64,000 nt of DNA, from the NCBI GenBank assembly GCA_943788835.1, contig CALSRU010000005.1, positions 301,001-365,000 on the forward strand, in the 5' to 3' direction. The notes below the pieces were generated by a model, which was not told the origin of the DNA, did not search any database, and saw only the letters and a list, made by a program, of their open reading frames with translations. This stretch comes from an uncultured Pseudomonadales bacterium (GTDB lineage Bacteria; Pseudomonadota; Gammaproteobacteria; Pseudomonadales; UBA7434). Each line of letters begins with the position of its first letter. Within the stretch, counting starts at the first letter, position 1. Positions 17,739-27,687 of this stretch are shown here, piece after piece. Made by a program: the position numbers and the translations under genes.

Positions 17739-20318
17739 TTAAGCTTTTTTGAACACCAATTGCAGGGCTAAGCCATCGTTTAATTGCTCAATAACGGCGT
17801 GGCCGTTGTTATTGTGAGCCATGGCCACAACGTTGTCGGCGGAATTTTGGTGGGTGGCGGATTTAGCTGCTTTGAGTAGCTTTTGTAGGTCTACTGTACT
17901 GATGTCAGCTGTCTTTGTGTGCACTGACAAAACAATGTAATCCCCTTCGAGAACTTCGGTGCATGCGCTGCACTCAGTGGCGGGCAGGTTTTTATTACTT
18001 AGTGACAGTACAATTTGTTGGTCTTCACCCTGGGGTTGATTTTCTTGTTGCGCCGCTAGCGCTGTATTGCGCGCGCTAATTAAGAGTTGCATAACAATTT
18101 GTTTGAAAGGCGTTTCGGCAATTAAAGCACTGCCAGTCGTTTCATCAATTTCGGTTTTCAACGTTAATGAAGCAGGCATGGTGGGCCGCATCATATCGAG
18201 AATTTCAGTGACCAGTGGTTGTAGAGCTGTGCCGGTGGTTCCTTTTTTCTCGACTTGCCCACTGCTTTTGTGTGCGACTAGCTCGTACGCGTGCGCCGCT
18301 GTTTTTAAAACTTCTTCAAGGTGATCGGCTATGCGTTGCTCTCGCGCTTGGTTTTTCTGAGACAGTGCGACTTCAGTGTAGTTGACAATGCCGCTTAAAA
18401 TTTCTTTAAAGTCGCGGCCCAGTGCTCCCGTCATAGCGATGCCCATCGCTTCGCTGTCGAGATCATTATCCGTGTTAATTTGGGTAATGTTGTCGCCGAA
18501 ATCCAGCTCGGTGTTGTTTGCTGCGGTTGTATTAACGTCATTGCCAATGGCGCTATCACTAATAAAACCGTATCCAACGATCGATTCGACTTGGCTACCA
18601 TCAGGCTGAGTTAATGCAATACCTTGCCAAGATACATGGTGCTTCGGCTCAGAGTTCTGCGGTTTGTGGTCGTCGTCGTAGCGATGGGAAACTGCATTCC
18701 CCGGACTTTTTAAAATCAGGCTAGTCAGTTGTTTAAATTTAGGCATGGAATCACGGAAAACTTCATCATCGTCGCGGCCGGAAATAATGTCGGCGCGTAC
18801 GTTGAAGTATTGGCAAAACCGCTTGTTAGCCTGTAAGAATCGACCAGAGCTGTCTTTTTGGAAAAACATGATAGGTGCGTCATCCAGTGACTGCCTAGTC
18901 GCATCGTGATTTTTTAGTAATTCTTGATAGGCATGCCGAGTAGCCGTTATATCTACCGCGCTCCAAACTACCTGCCGCGATAAGCCCGCATCACCCTTTA
19001 ATTTTGTTATGTAAGTATCGAGCCAGCGCAAGCCTTGGTTACTGGCGTAGGTGATGCTTTGTTGATGCTCTTTGCCAGTGTTAAGTGTGCGCTGAATGTT
19101 TTCAACTAAATTGTCGAGGGCGTCCACCTCCAGTATTTCAGCTAGTCGAAGCCCAGGGGCTGCCATCGGTAAGTGTTGAGTTAAATGCACGTCATTGCTG
19201 ATGACCCTAGCGATACGGCCGCTCTCATCTAATAAAAAGCACAGCGCAGGCAGTGATTGAGCAACTTGTTCCCAGATTTTTTCATGAGCCATTACGTCGA
19301 CAGATTCAATTAGATTGTCAAATCCTGGTCGCACCGTATTCGCTTGTTCTGGCAATGTTTCAAGCGTGTTAGATTTTATTGTGAGTTCAGCACGTGCGCT
19401 CGTTGCGCGCCCTTGTCCATTATTCTCTATCTGTATAGCGGTGATCTCTGCAGCATGGGGAGTGCCATTTTCATCTGCTATGGTGCAGTTAATTGTACGT
19501 GGTATCGATTTATATTCAGAAATTCCACGGAGCAAGTCGGCAAATTGCGCGGCGCCTTCAGTATTCAGCTTGGTCTGCCAGTCTGTGAGGCTCAGTTGAG
19601 TATCTGACTGGTTAAAGATCGGCGAATTGACCGCAGCTGCGATATGGATGAATTGATTTTCGAAGTCTATGCTCAGCGTATGGCGACAGGTATCGTATGT
19701 TGATTGCTGGCTCGCAGTTGATGGCGTGGCGGTATTTTCATGGGCGATATGGATCGACCGCATGTCTGCCTGTTCAGCGGCGCGATGCGGCGCAGTTTCA
19801 TGCGTGCTGCGATTAAAGTGCGGGTTGCTGCTTGGTGGGCTCGTCGGCTGCCTTGGCGCGAGCAGATTGTTTTGCTCACTGGCGAGCATTTCTAAACGAT
19901 GTTCCTCGATAAGCTGACGAATAGTTTTTTGTGAAAGTTCTGATCGCAAGATTAACGCGTCGATGCCATTTTTTATTGCGGTGGAAAATAGTGATAGGTC
20001 TCGATTGAGCTCATGCTCATCCAGCACCATAATCATTAGGGTTTTACGCTGCTTAGCATTGGAGTTATACAGCTGCGTAATGGTTTGAATGAACGGTTGT
20101 GCGCCGTAACTGCGGTCAAAGAATACAACGTCGTGTTGGGCGAAGGTCGTCGGTGAGCAGTTAATGGGCGAGATTATTTGCAGTGTAAAAGTGGGTGCGC
20201 GGCTCATTTCCAGCATGTGCTGGAGCATCATGCAGAGGCTATTGTCGTCGGACAATATGGCCGCCGATAGGTGAGATACGTTTGTGCCTGGATCGAGAGT
20301 CAGATTGCCCTGGCTCAT
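17739..20318 (-). CDS. Large PAS sensor with a degenerate histidine-kinase core
   Basis: About 859 residues from the ATG at 20318 (a GTG at 20327 adds three). Order: a receiver-like N-terminus (about 15-140, with D68 at the phospho-acceptor position), a linker rich in Gln/Ser/Thr/His, a weak PAS-like region (about 215-315), PAS (about 345-460), PAS (about 475-590), then a region that aligns with HisKA/HATPase of the GIAHDFNN class. There the H-box reads GRDFKEIL, with Arg635 where His is expected. The N-box residues are Gln744/Ser748 instead of Asn, and the DTGxGM G1-box reads HTKTADI (800-806). It is therefore probably a pseudokinase. No membrane segment is seen. Confidence 0.75.
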   Translation of the reverse strand: MSQGNLTLDPGTNVSHLSAAILSDDNSLCMMLQHMLEMSRAPTFTLQIISPINCSPTTFAQHDVVFFDRSYGAQPFIQTITQLYNSNAKQRKTLMIMVLDEHELNRDLSLFSTAIKNGIDALILRSELSQKTIRQLIEEHRLEMLASEQNNLLAPRQPTSPPSSNPHFNRSTHETAPHRAAEQADMRSIHIAHENTATPSTASQQSTYDTCRHTLSIDFENQFIHIAAAVNSPIFNQSDTQLSLTDWQTKLNTEGAAQFADLLRGISEYKSIPRTINCTIADENGTPHAAEITAIQIENNGQGRATSARAELTIKSNTLETLPEQANTVRPGFDNLIESVDVMAHEKIWEQVAQSLPALCFLLDESGRIARVISNDVHLTQHLPMAAPGLRLAEILEVDALDNLVENIQRTLNTGKEHQQSITYASNQGLRWLDTYITKLKGDAGLSRQVVWSAVDITATRHAYQELLKNHDATRQSLDDAPIMFFQKDSSGRFLQANKRFCQYFNVRADIISGRDDDEVFRDSMPKFKQLTSLILKSPGNAVSHRYDDDHKPQNSEPKHHVSWQGIALTQPDGSQVESIVGYGFISDSAIGNDVNTTAANNTELDFGDNITQINTDNDLDSEAMGIAMTGALGRDFKEILSGIVNYTEVALSQKNQAREQRIADHLEEVLKTAAHAYELVAHKSSGQVEKKGTTGTALQPLVTEILDMMRPTMPASLTLKTEIDETTGSALIAETPFKQIVMQLLISARNTALAAQQENQPQGEDQQIVLSLSNKNLPATECSACTEVLEGDYIVLSVHTKTADISTVDLQKLLKAAKSATHQNSADNVVAMAHNNNGHAVIEQLNDGLALQLVFKKA

Positions 20319-20850
20319 TAATTTCACTCGCTTTGATTAGGGTCTTGGCATGTCATTATTATGCGTTGCACCAATCTGGCTATTGGCAAAGCCGCTCCGC
20401 TCTTACGCTTACTTGCTCTTCGGTCGTATTCTAAGCGAATTGCCTACATTTTAACTAATTGATTTGGCTGCATTTTGACCGAATTTTGGTTGATTTTTTG
20501 TCAGTATGGTTTAAAAATCGGCGTCTTGGTTATTCTACGCTCTATATGAGTTAAATGCGATCATTCGGACCATTTTTGAGGATCATTTCAAATGGGTAGA
20601 GCTGCAATGGCCACAGGCCGAGCAGCGTGGGTTTCCGAGGTTTGGGTGATATTTGATCGGCTAGTGCTTAGGTAGTCTTCCGATTGATCTGTCGACGTTT
20701 TAGTGCTGACAATCAGTTTTTGGGCGGCCCGATTGAACCTCGGGTTAGACACTGATGATTCGGTTGGTAGCTTTGTTGTCCTGTAAATAAATCAATGCGG
20801 GTAGAGTTAGGGTAATTACGTCAAATAGCCTAGAATACCCACCCCATAAA
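20319..20850. other. Long divergent intergenic region upstream of rhlB
   Basis: About 530 bases between the pseudokinase gene and rhlB, with no recognisable gene. A TAGAAT hexamer at 20831-20836, close to the rhlB start, could be a -10 element; the match upstream is poor. Long 5' leaders are common for autoregulated RNA helicases, but I see no defined structure. Confidence 0.4.
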
Positions 20851-22302
20851 ATGACAGAAATGAAAGTGAGTGAAATTAGCTTGTCTAAAAAAATTGCAGA
20901 TGATGCGTCAGTCGATAGCACGATAGATTCAACCCCTGGTCATGCCGGCGATAGTCCAACCGAAACACCGGTCGATCCAACGCCTAGCGATACCGGCGAG
21001 CCCCAAGCTGTGGCCGAGGCTCAAAGCCATTTGGTGGCCACACAAAGCCAGCTAGATAAGCCGAGCTCGTCACGCAAGAGTGGCCGTTCGCGCACCACTA
21101 AGGCTTGGAGTGTCGATCAGTTCGTAGTGCCTGAGCGAGAAGGTAAAGTGCGCTTTCATGACCTCGATCTGCCTCAAGAGCTGATGCGAGCTATAGCGGA
21201 CTTGGGTTTTGAATATTGCTCATCTATTCAAGCCGAAGTGTTGCCCCATACTCTCGATGGTTACGACGCGGTTGGCAAGGCGCAAACCGGTACTGGAAAA
21301 ACTGCTGCGTTTTTATTGGCGGCCATGAATGAATTACTGATTAACCCGGTCGAAGGCGAGCGCTTTTTGGCTGAGCCCAGAGTTGTTGTGCTAGCGCCGA
21401 CTCGGGAGTTAGTTATGCAAATTGGTACCGATGCAGTGGATCTTGCCAAGCATACCGGTCTGCAGGTGCACACGCTGGTTGGCGGGATGGATTATGGAAA
21501 GCAACTCCAGCGCATACAAAAACGTTATGTGGATATCGTGGCGGCAACGCCAGGCCGATTGATTGATTTTATTACCCGTGGCGATATATCGCTGGCGCAG
21601 GTGGAAGTGTTGGTGCTCGATGAGGCCGACCGTATGCTCGACATGGGTTTTATCCCTCAGGTACGTCGCATTGTTCGTGCTACGCCACCGCGTGAGCAGC
21701 GACAAACGATGCTATTTAGCGCTACTTTCAACTATGACGTGCAAGTAATGATCGATAGCTGGATGGTTGATCCGGTTAGAATCGAAATCGAACCTGAGAA
21801 CATAGCCGCTGATAGCGTGGACCAGCGCGTTTATATGGTGAGTAGCCAAGAAAAATTTACGGTACTGAAAAATATTCTTGCCAGCGAGACCGCCACTAGC
21901 GTTATTATTTTTGCCAATCGCCGCGATCAAACTCGTAGACTTTATGAGAAGTTACGCAAGGCAGGTGTTCGCTGCGGTATGTTGTCGGGCGAAATAGCAC
22001 AACAGAAGCGCACGCGGACGTTGGAACAGTTTAAAACCGGTGACATTAAAGTCTTGGTCGCAACCGATGTGGCGGGTCGTGGTATCCATATCGATGGCAT
22101 TAGCCATGTAGTCAATTACAATTTGCCGGACGATCCTGAAGATTATGTCCATCGTATTGGGCGCACGGGCCGAGCAGGTGCCAAGGGAGTTTCCATTAGT
22201 CTGGCCTGCGAAGACGATGCATTTATGCTGCCGGATATTGAAGTCCTGTTGGGTGAGAAGTTGGTTTGCGAACGACCTCCCGAGCAGTTGTCTGGAGGCT
22301 AG
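20851..22302 (+). CDS. rhlB: DEAD-box ATP-dependent RNA helicase RhlB
   Basis: Unwinds RNA, usually as part of the degradosome with RNase E. Motifs are in order: Q-motif region (FEYCSSIQAEVLP), motif I AQTGTGKT, Ia PTRELVMQI, II DEAD in VLDEADRMLDMGF, III SAT, V VATDVAGRGIH and VI HRIGRTGRAG. The segment CEDDAFMLPDIE is typical of RhlB. The first 90 residues are a low-complexity acidic/Pro-Thr extension. The protein ends right after the helicase core, without the basic C-terminal tail of E. coli RhlB, so RNA contacts may differ. The 3' end overlaps cysZ by four bases. Confidence 0.9.
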   Translation: MTEMKVSEISLSKKIADDASVDSTIDSTPGHAGDSPTETPVDPTPSDTGEPQAVAEAQSHLVATQSQLDKPSSSRKSGRSRTTKAWSVDQFVVPEREGKVRFHDLDLPQELMRAIADLGFEYCSSIQAEVLPHTLDGYDAVGKAQTGTGKTAAFLLAAMNELLINPVEGERFLAEPRVVVLAPTRELVMQIGTDAVDLAKHTGLQVHTLVGGMDYGKQLQRIQKRYVDIVAATPGRLIDFITRGDISLAQVEVLVLDEADRMLDMGFIPQVRRIVRATPPREQRQTMLFSATFNYDVQVMIDSWMVDPVRIEIEPENIAADSVDQRVYMVSSQEKFTVLKNILASETATSVIIFANRRDQTRRLYEKLRKAGVRCGMLSGEIAQQKRTRTLEQFKTGDIKVLVATDVAGRGIHIDGISHVVNYNLPDDPEDYVHRIGRTGRAGAKGVSISLACEDDAFMLPDIEVLLGEKLVCERPPEQLSGG

Positions 22303-23069
22303 CGCGAGCTACCGGTTTGCTTGCGCTCTGATTGTTCCAAATAAAATAATGTGCCGCCGCATACCGCCGCTGGAATAGCCACAATGTTGATCAGCGGGAT
22401 CATCGACACCACCGTAGTGGCACTGCCAAAACCCAAGCCTGCGCGCTTACGCATGTTTAAATCTTCTCGCATGGCTTTAAATGATAATCCGTTGTTGTCG
22501 TAAGCGTAGTCGACATATTGGATCGTCAGCATTTTTGCGCCAAACCAAAACCAAATAAACGGCATGATGGTGGCAAGCGGTGTTATCACGAGTGAAAGTA
22601 AGCTGAGAAGCGCGAGGGGTAGTAGTCGCAATATATAATATAAAAGTTTTTGCAGTTCTCGCATGAGTGTTCGCGGCAGGATTTTTATTGAGGCCGTTAT
22701 CGTTAGTGCTTCGGTGCTTGTTTGGCTATTATTAACGCGCTCCACTTGTTCGGCCATCAAGCCATAGAATGGTGAGCCAATTAACGTAGCGGCAAAAGTA
22801 AACCCAAACGCTACCAGCAGTGCGGCGGCAATATAGAAGATGGCTTTGAATAGCCATTCAATAAAGCTCAGCCAAGCTGGAGTGCTAGCTATAAAGCTGG
22901 TTAGCCAGCCGTCAAATAATTCATAGAGATAGCTTAAGCCAAAATAAAAAAGTGCTATGTTAATTAGAATAGGCATGACGACGAAGGGTAGGATGTGCTT
23001 ATTTTTTAGCGTAGCAAAGCCTCGCCACAAATAGTTTATACCCGAGTAAAAATTTTGATTACTTTGCAT
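22299..23069 (-). CDS. cysZ: Sulfate transporter CysZ
   Basis: An inner membrane protein for sulfate uptake into cysteine synthesis. The 256-residue protein shows the family pattern: an N-terminal GINYLWRGFATL, hydrophobic helices, GSPFYGLMAEQVE, and a C-terminal EDLNMRKRAGLGFGSAT segment. It converges with rhlB, overlapping by four bases at the 3' ends. Confidence 0.92.
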   Translation of the reverse strand: MQSNQNFYSGINYLWRGFATLKNKHILPFVVMPILINIALFYFGLSYLYELFDGWLTSFIASTPAWLSFIEWLFKAIFYIAAALLVAFGFTFAATLIGSPFYGLMAEQVERVNNSQTSTEALTITASIKILPRTLMRELQKLLYYILRLLPLALLSLLSLVITPLATIMPFIWFWFGAKMLTIQYVDYAYDNNGLSFKAMREDLNMRKRAGLGFGSATTVVSMIPLINIVAIPAAVCGGTLFYLEQSERKQTGSSR

Positions 23070-23220
23070 GATGAGCCCTGTAAGGGTTAAAAGCTTTGCA
23101 CGGTACTGCGTGGGTGGAATAAAATTTTTGCGGGTTAAAGTGGAGCCCGACGCAATTTTATAGTGCTCAAGATGTTAGCGCTAGTGAGTATGTTCGCGAT
23201 CGGCACAAGGCGTTGGGTGC

Positions 23221-23418
23221 ATGCCCGACTTAAGGAAAGGGGAGGGCGAGTTAGGGCTGAAGTTGTCTGCACCTAAACTGGCCAGTGTTACTGGTGCCTT
23301 TGCGTCTATATTTTTGCCGATTGACGTGCAAAATCAAGTAGCATACGCAACAATATTTTATTGGGCGGCCTTGGGCCATGCCCATTTTAATTTACTCTTT
23401 TTAGTCGGGTTCTTATGA
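23221..23418 (+). CDS. Possible small ORF coupled to the downstream esterase gene
   Basis: A 65-codon frame whose stop overlaps the esterase start codon as ATGA, the arrangement of translationally coupled genes. The product has a hydrophobic C-terminal half (VAYATIFYWAALGHAHFNLL) and no known family. The ATG at 23221 has only a weak purine stretch upstream. It may be a leader peptide, an unannotated small membrane protein, or chance. Apart from this frame the 345 bases between cysZ and the esterase gene hold nothing I recognise. Confidence 0.25.
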   Translation: MPDLRKGEGELGLKLSAPKLASVTGAFASIFLPIDVQNQVAYATIFYWAALGHAHFNLLFLVGFL

Positions 23419-24485
23419 TTTGGATACTTTTACTTTTACTTTTACTTGGGCTTGCAGTGCTTTTATGGTCCGCCCGTCGCTATCTGCACGGGCCCGATTT
23501 GCGCAGCTATGATCGGCCCACCGGAGACATTTTTGATACGGTATCCACTGATGCCGAAGGGCTTGTAGCGGTCAATAAAACAATTGGTGATTGGCGGCGT
23601 GAAGCTGAAAGTGCTCGCGGTATGCGCGGGCGATTAACGAAGCTGCGTGAACAGCTAGATAATTTGTCGGCCGACTTAATTTTCGATGGCGAAGTGATTC
23701 CAGTTAACGCAGATGGTGTCGATGCTGAATGGGTCATTGCTCCAGGGGCTAATCGGCATCGTCGAGTGTTGATGATTCACGGTGGAGCCTTTTGTTTGGG
23801 GAGTGCTCGCGGGCATCGAAAAGTTTCGGCCCGGCTTTCAGCTTTGGGCGATGCGGCCGTGCTGGCTATTAATTACCGTTTGGCGCCGGAGCATCATCGT
23901 AGTCAGTGTGTTGATGATAGTCAGACAGCTTACCATTGGATGCTTGAGCAAGGCCCTGACGGCCCTGCTATTGCGCAACAAACCCTGTTGGCCGGCGATT
24001 CAGCCGGTGGTAATTTGGTGTTGGTTTTGGCGGCAATTTTGCGCGCGCAGACGCTTCTGCAGCCAGCCGCGGTGATTGCACTTTGTCCCACGGTTGATAG
24101 CACGATGTCGGCTCCGAGTATTATCTATAATGCTGGTTCTGATCACGTACTCGGTCAATTCGGTAAAGTTGCGAGTAAGGTGCCGCGCAGTTTATTGCTA
24201 TTGTTATCAACCGTGATCTTTAAATTGTATTTAGCGAATCCACGCTACTCGCCTATCTTTGGTGATTTGCGTGGACTGCCTCCAACGCTGATACATGCTA
24301 GCGACACAGAAATATTGTTATCGGATGCGATTCGTTATACCAACAAGGCCCGCAGTGCGGGGTCCATGGTCGATCTACAAATATGGCGCGAGCAAATGCA
24401 TGTGTGGCATTTGTTCGCCGACGATTTGCAAGCAACCGAGCAAGCGTGGCAGGAAATAGGTCGCTTTATAAAGCGCCATGCTTGA
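23415..24485 (+). CDS. Alpha/beta hydrolase, hormone-sensitive-lipase-like esterase
   Basis: A 356-residue esterase or lipase. An N-terminal hydrophobic helix (residues 2-19) probably anchors it in the membrane. The oxyanion-hole motif HGGAF is at 122-126, and the nucleophile elbow is GDSAG with Ser196. The acid residue lies in SDTEILLSD (296-304), and the histidine is H329 in REQMHVWHLF. These are hallmarks of the HSL (family IV, alpha/beta hydrolase fold 3) group. The substrate is unknown. The start overlaps the stop of a possible 65-codon ORF, and the gene converges on hemL 25 bases away. Confidence 0.9.
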   Translation: MIWILLLLLLLGLAVLLWSARRYLHGPDLRSYDRPTGDIFDTVSTDAEGLVAVNKTIGDWRREAESARGMRGRLTKLREQLDNLSADLIFDGEVIPVNADGVDAEWVIAPGANRHRRVLMIHGGAFCLGSARGHRKVSARLSALGDAAVLAINYRLAPEHHRSQCVDDSQTAYHWMLEQGPDGPAIAQQTLLAGDSAGGNLVLVLAAILRAQTLLQPAAVIALCPTVDSTMSAPSIIYNAGSDHVLGQFGKVASKVPRSLLLLLSTVIFKLYLANPRYSPIFGDLRGLPPTLIHASDTEILLSDAIRYTNKARSAGSMVDLQIWREQMHVWHLFADDLQATEQAWQEIGRFIKRHA

Positions 24486-24510
24486 GGTCTATCTCACTAG
24501 GCAGGCGCAT

Positions 24511-25812
24511 TTAGCTAATAGTGTTGAAGGCGGTTTTGGCAACCGATAATGTTTTATCGATAATGTCGCTAGTATGGCAAGCCGAAACAAACCCTGCCTC
24601 ATAGCTAGCCGGCGCAAGGTATACGCCGTGGTCAAGCAAAACATGAAAAAACTGATTGAATCGCTCGGTGTTGCCCGCCATAACTTGATCATAGCGGGTG
24701 ACGCTTTGCTCTTCAGTGAAAAACACCCCAAACATGCTGCCTGCGTGGTTAGTCGAGAAGGGGATGCCGGCGGCATCGGCCAGCTTTTGTAAACCATTGA
24801 CTAGATTCTCGGTCGCTTCAATGACTGGCTCGTAAAAGCCAGGTGCACTGATTAACTCAAGGGTTTTTAATCCTGCGGCCATAGCAACAGGATTGCCCGA
24901 TAGCGTGCCGGCTTGATAGACGGGGCCTTGCGGTGCGAGTTGCTCCATGATGTCTTGGCGTCCCCCAAATGCACCAACGGGCATGCCCCCACCAATTACC
25001 TTGCCTAGTGCAGTCAGGTCAGGCTTAACTTGGTAGTGTCCCTGTGCTCCGTCTCGCGCCACTCGAAAACCCGTCATTACTTCATCAAAAATCAATAGCG
25101 TACCGCTCTCGTCGCAAACCTCACGCAAGGCCTGTAGAAAGCCGGGTACCGGTGGTATGCAATTCATATTGCCTGCTACGGGTTCTACGATAATGCAGGC
25201 AACTTGCTCACCTATTTCAGCGAATACTTTACGCACCTCATCACTATCGTTATAAGTCAGCGTAATGGTATGTTCGGCTAGGCTATCGGGTACGCCGGGC
25301 GAGCTTGGTACGCCAAAGGTGAGTGCGCCAGAGCCGGCCTTCACTAACAATGAGTCGGAGTGGCCATGGTAGCAGCCTTCAAACTTCACTATTTTGTCAC
25401 GGCCTGTAAAGCCCCGCGCTAATCGTATGGCACTCATAGTCGCTTCGGTGCCTGAGCTGGTCATGCGTATAAGCTCTATAGACGGCAATAGCGATTTAAT
25501 TTTCTCTGCAACAGCGATTTCAATTTCGCAAGGAGCGCCGAAGCTCAAGCCGTTGTGCAGGGCTTCTTGTACGGTGTTGATGACGTCAGGATGGGCATGA
25601 CCCAAAAGCATTGGTCCCCACGATTGCACATAGTCGATGTAGGCATTGCCATCGGCATCAAAAATATAGGCGCCACTCGCTCGCTGTATGAATGGCGGGC
25701 AGCCGCCTACCGCTTTGAAGGCGCGCACGGGTGAGTTAACACCGCCGGGAATGGATTGCTGTGCGCGAGCATAAAGATTTTCGGAGTGTGTGTAAGAATG
25801 CGTTGCAGTCAT
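24511..25812 (-). CDS. hemL: Glutamate-1-semialdehyde 2,1-aminomutase
   Basis: A PLP-dependent enzyme converting the HemA product to 5-aminolevulinate. The N-terminus [17 protein letters not shown], the [15 protein letters not shown] segment, the FDEVMTGFR motif and the PLP-lysine region [14 protein letters not shown] are canonical. The length of 433 residues is normal. It is transcribed alone, toward the esterase gene. With hemA and hemJ in the same window, three haem-pathway genes are present but not in one operon. Confidence 0.98.
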   Translation of the reverse strand: MTATHSYTHSENLYARAQQSIPGGVNSPVRAFKAVGGCPPFIQRASGAYIFDADGNAYIDYVQSWGPMLLGHAHPDVINTVQEALHNGLSFGAPCEIEIAVAEKIKSLLPSIELIRMTSSGTEATMSAIRLARGFTGRDKIVKFEGCYHGHSDSLLVKAGSGALTFGVPSSPGVPDSLAEHTITLTYNDSDEVRKVFAEIGEQVACIIVEPVAGNMNCIPPVPGFLQALREVCDESGTLLIFDEVMTGFRVARDGAQGHYQVKPDLTALGKVIGGGMPVGAFGGRQDIMEQLAPQGPVYQAGTLSGNPVAMAAGLKTLELISAPGFYEPVIEATENLVNGLQKLADAAGIPFSTNHAGSMFGVFFTEEQSVTRYDQVMAGNTERFNQFFHVLLDHGVYLAPASYEAGFVSACHTSDIIDKTLSVAKTAFNTIS

Positions 25813-25973
25813 AGAACAAAAAGCCGTTGAAAGTTGTCGTGGCGCCCGTTTTTTCGGTGTCGTTAGAATAAAAAAGGCTTACAAGTGGTGCTAAAATTAT
25901 ACGCGCTAAGCAGGGTTGGGATCATTATGTTCCAAGGTGCAAGTACGGCAAATGACAGTGCCATTAAGCACGA

Positions 25974-27041
25974 CTAAAGTTCGGCCAGTACTGCGCGTTC
26001 GGTTGCTAGCGGTTGGCCGGCTAAGCGTAATAAAATCATTTCAATGAAAGTGAAAGCCAAGTTTGCATTGCCGCGTTTACCGGTTAAGTCGGCCTTTGAG
26101 GCCAGTGCTATACAGCGCTCTATATCCTGTGGCTTGAGTCTTGCCATTGCACTACGCAGAGTGGCTTGTTTGTTGGCTAAAAAAATCCTCTCTGCTTTGA
26201 GGCCGGCTTGCAGCTGATTTTTTTGGTGGTAGTCCAGTAGCGTGGCGAGCCTGCGCAACTCAAAAGCAATAGCTCCCAAGATAGCAGCAGGGTCTTGACC
26301 TTCTTCGCGAATATGAGCAAGTGCGCGGCACGCGGCTAAAGAGTTGACCTTAAGTGCATGATCCAGCATATCGAAGGCTGAAAAGCGGGCGTTGTCGGTG
26401 ACGGCCTCATCAATCGTTTTAACATCAATTGCAACTAAGGGCGAGGTTGCTTTCTCAGTTACGGGGCTAGCCGGCATTTTTGCTAGCGACAGTTTCTCTA
26501 GCTCTTGCACCGCCGCCATCAAATTGCCTTCTATGCGTTCAGCGAGTAACGCAGCAGCATCGCCACTGAGCTTAAGGCGATGAGCAGTGGCTCGCTGTAT
26601 CAGCCATTGTGGTAGCTGTTCAGATGACAGTGGATAAATAGGCACTTGTATGCCCTTGCTGGTGATAGTGTTGACCCATTTCGGTTTGCCGCTGATGCGA
26701 GGTGCAATGATTAACAGCACCGTATCGGGTGGTGGGTCAGCCATGTATTGGCAAATGGCGTTGCTGCCTTCAACACCGATTTTTGATGAGTTTAAGCGCA
26801 GTTCGAGCAATCGTTGGTCACCGAATAATGATAATTCATTGCAACTAGCGAGCCATGCGGGCCAGCTAAAATGATTGTCTTGTTCGGCCCTTTCTACATC
26901 GTTGAAGCCTTTTTCTGCAGCTTTTTTTCTAATGAGCTTGCAGGCGTCGCTTTGTAGCAGCGCTTCATCGCCGGCAACTAAGTAGGCGCTAGCGAATGAT
27001 TGCTTTAGATGGGCGGCGAGCTTGTCAGGATAAATTTGCAC
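25974..27041 (-). CDS. holA: DNA polymerase III delta subunit
   Basis: The clamp-loader delta subunit that opens the beta sliding clamp. The 355-residue protein matches HolA in N-terminal (YLVAGDEALLQSDACKLIRK) and middle segments (LFGDQRLLELRL, IAPRISGKPKW), with the usual C-terminal collar region. It lies 66 bases after lptE, in the common leuS-lptE-holA order. Confidence 0.95.
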   Translation of the reverse strand: MQIYPDKLAAHLKQSFASAYLVAGDEALLQSDACKLIRKKAAEKGFNDVERAEQDNHFSWPAWLASCNELSLFGDQRLLELRLNSSKIGVEGSNAICQYMADPPPDTVLLIIAPRISGKPKWVNTITSKGIQVPIYPLSSEQLPQWLIQRATAHRLKLSGDAAALLAERIEGNLMAAVQELEKLSLAKMPASPVTEKATSPLVAIDVKTIDEAVTDNARFSAFDMLDHALKVNSLAACRALAHIREEGQDPAAILGAIAFELRRLATLLDYHQKNQLQAGLKAERIFLANKQATLRSAMARLKPQDIERCIALASKADLTGKRGNANLAFTFIEMILLRLAGQPLATERAVLAEL

Positions 27042-27107
27042 GTTTGATTTCGTCGTTGTGTTCAGCTTGTGACAGTGTTGGGGGTGTTAGCCCGTTTTTT
27101 CTTGTTT

Positions 27108-27638
27108 TTATTGAGATGATAATGCTGCCTTGTTTGATTCGCTGTGCTGCGCATAGCGAATCAATTGTAGAGTTTTTGTCGTAATCATTTGCGTAAGTTC
27201 ATTGTCAACCAACTCGCTCTCGCGCTGTTGCGCGGCGCGCTGCTCGGGGTTGGTGAGCTGCTCTCGCTCGGCGCTGAGTATGACCGGAGCAATGAGGGTT
27301 TGCTGTTTACTGATCCAAGCGAGCTGCACATTGACTGATCGTAGGCGTTCAGCATCACGGCCTTCAGCGCTTACCGATAAACTGCGATTGCTACGGTCCA
27401 CTTGTTGTAATGTGATGACACTGCCAGCTATATTACGATTTTTTGTCACCGTAATATTGTTGGCCATAAGTTGGCGCGTAAGGCTGACCTTCCATTGAGT
27501 TTGAGCGTCGATATAAATTGGCTGTAAGGTCGCTTCAGCGAGCAAAGGCTGCTGCAATTGGTAGCCGCAGCCGCTGATGATAAGCGTTGCCAGAATAACT
27601 ATGGCATGGAGCGGGTTAATGAATAATTGTTTGTACAT
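27108..27638 (-). CDS. lptE: LPS-assembly lipoprotein LptE
   Basis: An outer membrane lipoprotein that plugs the LptD barrel for LPS export. The signal peptide ends in lipobox ISGC (C24), followed by GYQLQ, the characteristic start of mature LptE. 176 residues is a normal length. It lies between leuS and holA; the 123-base gap to leuS holds a 13-bp tandem repeat. Confidence 0.93.
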   Translation of the reverse strand: MYKQLFINPLHAIVILATLIISGCGYQLQQPLLAEATLQPIYIDAQTQWKVSLTRQLMANNITVTKNRNIAGSVITLQQVDRSNRSLSVSAEGRDAERLRSVNVQLAWISKQQTLIAPVILSAEREQLTNPEQRAAQQRESELVDNELTQMITTKTLQLIRYAQHSESNKAALSSQ

Positions 27639-27687
27639 ACGGTATATCGATGTCCGCTAGGTGGATATGCTGTTGCAATGTTGTTGT

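Noticed and set aside
20319..20850. A structured non-coding RNA in the long region before rhlB
   Set aside because: No resemblance to RNase P, tmRNA, SRP or 6S RNA motifs, and no strong hairpin with a T run.
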